Source: an uncultured Treponema sp.
GTDB lineage: Bacteria; Spirochaetota; Spirochaetia; Treponematales; Treponemataceae
Length of the DNA stretch: 7,798 bases
Reading direction: 5' to 3'
NCBI GenBank assembly: GCA_905372345.1
Contig: CAJPPE010000067.1
Span: 1 to 7,798, forward strand
Shown: piece after piece, positions 6,327 to 7,798 of the stretch
Layout of the letters: each line of letters opens with the position of its first letter
Numbering within the stretch: position 1 is the stretch's first letter
Notes under the pieces: generated by a model
What the model was told of the DNA's origin: nothing
The model's input: the letters and a program-made list of their open reading frames with translations, nothing else
Database searches by the model: none
Program-made: the position numbers and the translations under genes

Positions 6327-6338
6327 TGTAATCGCACT

Positions 6339-7763
6339 ATGGAACAATTTTTACAAAATCTTACTAGCCTGGTTTCTTCGGCTAATGGGTTTATTTGGGG
6401 AGTTTACTTCCTCATTCCGCTTCTATGCGGTACCGGTTTGTTCTTTACAATCCGATTAGGAGGAGTACAGTTTACAAAATTCGGAGCCGGTTGGAAACGC
6501 CTTTTCAGCAACTTTTCATTGAGCGGAAAAGAAGCCGGAAAGCACGGAATGAGCTCTTTCCAAGCTGTTGCTACAGCTATTGCCGCACAGGTAGGTACCG
6601 GAAACCTTGTAGGTGCCATGACAGCCCTCATCATGGGAGGTCCCGGAGCTATTTTCTGGATGTGGCTTGCAGCCCTTGCCGGTATGGCAACAAACTTTGC
6701 TGAAGCCTCTATCGCTCAAATTTACAAGACAAAGGATGATTCTGGACAAACTGTAGGAGGCCCCGCATACTATATTTCCGAAGGTTTAAAAGGAAAATGC
6801 GGAGAAGGCTTTGCAAAATTCCTTGCAGCTTTCTTTGCAATAGCAATCATCCTCGCCCTCGGATTTATGGGTAACATGGTTCAAGCTAACTCAATTTCGG
6901 ATGCCTTCCAAAATGCTTTCCATATTCCTACATGGGTAACGGGTGCAGTTCTTGCAGTAATCGCCGGCATTATCTTCATGGGAGGAGTTAAGCGAATTGC
7001 TTCGGTTACCGAAAAAGTAGTTCCCATAATGGCTATCGTTTACATCGCAGTAGGTCTTATAGTTGTTATCATCAATGCTGCTCAGATACCCGAAATGTTT
7101 GCTATGATCTTTAAGGGAGCATTTAATCCCAAGGCTGTTTGGGGCGGAGCTCTCGGTTTTGGAATGGGACGAGCCGTACGCTACGGTGTTGCCCGAGGTC
7201 TTTTCTCTAACGAAGCAGGTATGGGTTCTACACCTCATGCCCACGCCGTTGCAGATGTAAAACACCCCGTCGAACAGGGCGTTTTAGGTATTGTTGCCGT
7301 ATTTATCGATACATTCATCGTTTTAAACGTTACGGTATTTACCGTTTTGAGCTCAGGAGTTGTACAATTTGAAGGAAGCGAGCCCACAATGAAGGGAATT
7401 AAGCTCGTTCAAGAGGCTTTCTCACAGCACTTGTTCGGTTCCACATTCGGCTATCTTTTTATTGCCGTCTGTCTTCTCTTCTTCGCTTTTTCAACGATTA
7501 TCGGCTGGTACTACTTCGGAGAAACAAACATCAGATACTTATTTGGAACAAAGGGCCTTATTCCCTATCAGCTCCTCGTAATTATCTTCATCTTTGTAGG
7601 AAGCTTACTTAAGATTGACTTGGTTTGGGAATTAACAGACTTCTTTAACGGAATTATGGTTATACCGAACCTTATAGCCTTGCTATTCTTAAGCGGAACT
7701 GTTGCTAAGATCTTAAAAGATTATAACAAGGGTCTCCCCTATGACGCAAGTCAGTATAAATAA
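6339..7763 (+). CDS. Sodium:alanine/glycine symporter, AGCS family
   Basis: This 474-residue integral membrane protein has about 10-11 hydrophobic segments, normal for alanine or glycine:cation symporters. The family signature GGPGAIFWMWLAALAG is present at 100-115, preceded by AAQVGTGNLVGA (82-93). Other hallmarks are GGPAYYI (140-146), GRAVRYGVARGLFSNEAG (277-294) followed by MGSTPHAHA, and GWYYFGETNIRYLFG (389-403). Members import L-alanine, D-alanine or glycine using Na+ or H+; which one applies here cannot be read from sequence. The start at ATG 6339 is supported by the upstream Shine-Dalgarno and by the family-typical N-terminus with a short amphipathic helix. It is transcribed alone from its own promoter and closed by a strong terminator. 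Amino-acid import suits a peptide- and amino-acid-fermenting oral treponeme. It is divergent from the choline operon, so shared control through the intergenic region is possible. Confidence 0.95.
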   Translation: MEQFLQNLTSLVSSANGFIWGVYFLIPLLCGTGLFFTIRLGGVQFTKFGAGWKRLFSNFSLSGKEAGKHGMSSFQAVATAIAAQVGTGNLVGAMTALIMGGPGAIFWMWLAALAGMATNFAEASIAQIYKTKDDSGQTVGGPAYYISEGLKGKCGEGFAKFLAAFFAIAIILALGFMGNMVQANSISDAFQNAFHIPTWVTGAVLAVIAGIIFMGGVKRIASVTEKVVPIMAIVYIAVGLIVVIINAAQIPEMFAMIFKGAFNPKAVWGGALGFGMGRAVRYGVARGLFSNEAGMGSTPHAHAVADVKHPVEQGVLGIVAVFIDTFIVLNVTVFTVLSSGVVQFEGSEPTMKGIKLVQEAFSQHLFGSTFGYLFIAVCLLFFAFSTIIGWYYFGETNIRYLFGTKGLIPYQLLVIIFIFVGSLLKIDLVWELTDFFNGIMVIPNLIALLFLSGTVAKILKDYNKGLPYDASQYK

Positions 7764-7766
7764 GCA

Positions 7767-7798
7767 CTAAAAAGGGCAGCTTAAGCTGCCCTTTTTAG
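7767..7798. terminator. Perfect palindromic intrinsic terminator after the AGCS gene
   Basis: The 32 bases at 7767-7798 read the same on both strands. GGGCAGC (7774-7780) and GCTGCCC (7785-7791) form a GC-rich stem around a TTAA loop, flanked by A5 on the left and T5 on the right. The element begins three bases after the TAA stop. The symmetric A/T tracts mean it should also stop transcription arriving from the right. It runs to the last base, so it may extend beyond the window. Confidence 0.92.

Noticed and set aside
6284..6338. Glycine riboswitch or other aptamer upstream of the AGCS gene
   Set aside because: The predicted leader is only about 55 bases, too short for a known glycine aptamer plus expression platform, and only weak three- or four-pair stems are visible.
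6891..7265. Antisense open frame of about 124 codons inside the AGCS gene
   Set aside because: The sense frame is a clear family member; the antisense product shows no recognisable motif and looks like a codon-bias shadow.

Overview
This window looks like chromosomal DNA of an oral treponeme, Treponema denticola or a close relative. The DNA is AT-rich, it carries the 3' end of a methyl-accepting chemotaxis gene of the kind spirochaetes hold in many copies, and it has a licC-licA fusion for phosphocholine and CDP-choline synthesis. From memory, a licCA fusion of this type was characterised in T. denticola as part of its phosphatidylcholine pathway. The species call rests on recall, not on a database search. 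All genes are intact except the first, which the left edge truncates. I see no RNA gene, insertion sequence, CRISPR array or integrase.

Left part (1-2735, + strand). The C-terminal end of a chemotaxis receptor is followed 44 bp later by ispG, the [4Fe-4S] enzyme of the MEP isoprenoid pathway. ispG overlaps, by an ATGA junction, a gene for a putatively exported TPR-repeat protein of unknown role. These genes probably share a transcript.

Middle part (2752-6158, - strand). This is a compact choline operon running opposite to the left part. Its first gene encodes a three-part protein: an N-terminal winged helix-turn-helix, a LicC-type CTP:phosphocholine cytidylyltransferase and a LicA-type choline kinase. 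The second gene is a BCCT-family transporter whose ribosome binding site lies inside the last codons of the first. The likely logic is choline uptake (BCCT), phosphorylation (LicA domain) and activation to CDP-choline (LicC domain). The final phosphotransferase is not in the window.

The promoter of this operon is the most interesting part. It has near-consensus boxes (TTGACT, 16 bp, TATAAT), and the -10 box lies so close to the gene that the message should be leaderless. A perfect 7-6-7 palindrome (ACATTAT N6 ATAATGT) covers the -10 box, and a further copy of its half-site lies about 35 bp upstream. With a DNA-binding domain on the enzyme itself, this suggests that the choline enzyme represses its own operon. 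The sequence shows the parts; the regulatory link is inference.

Right part (6248-7798, + strand). A divergently transcribed sodium:alanine/glycine symporter (AGCS family) has its own sigma70-type promoter and RBS, and ends in a perfect palindromic terminator at the window edge.
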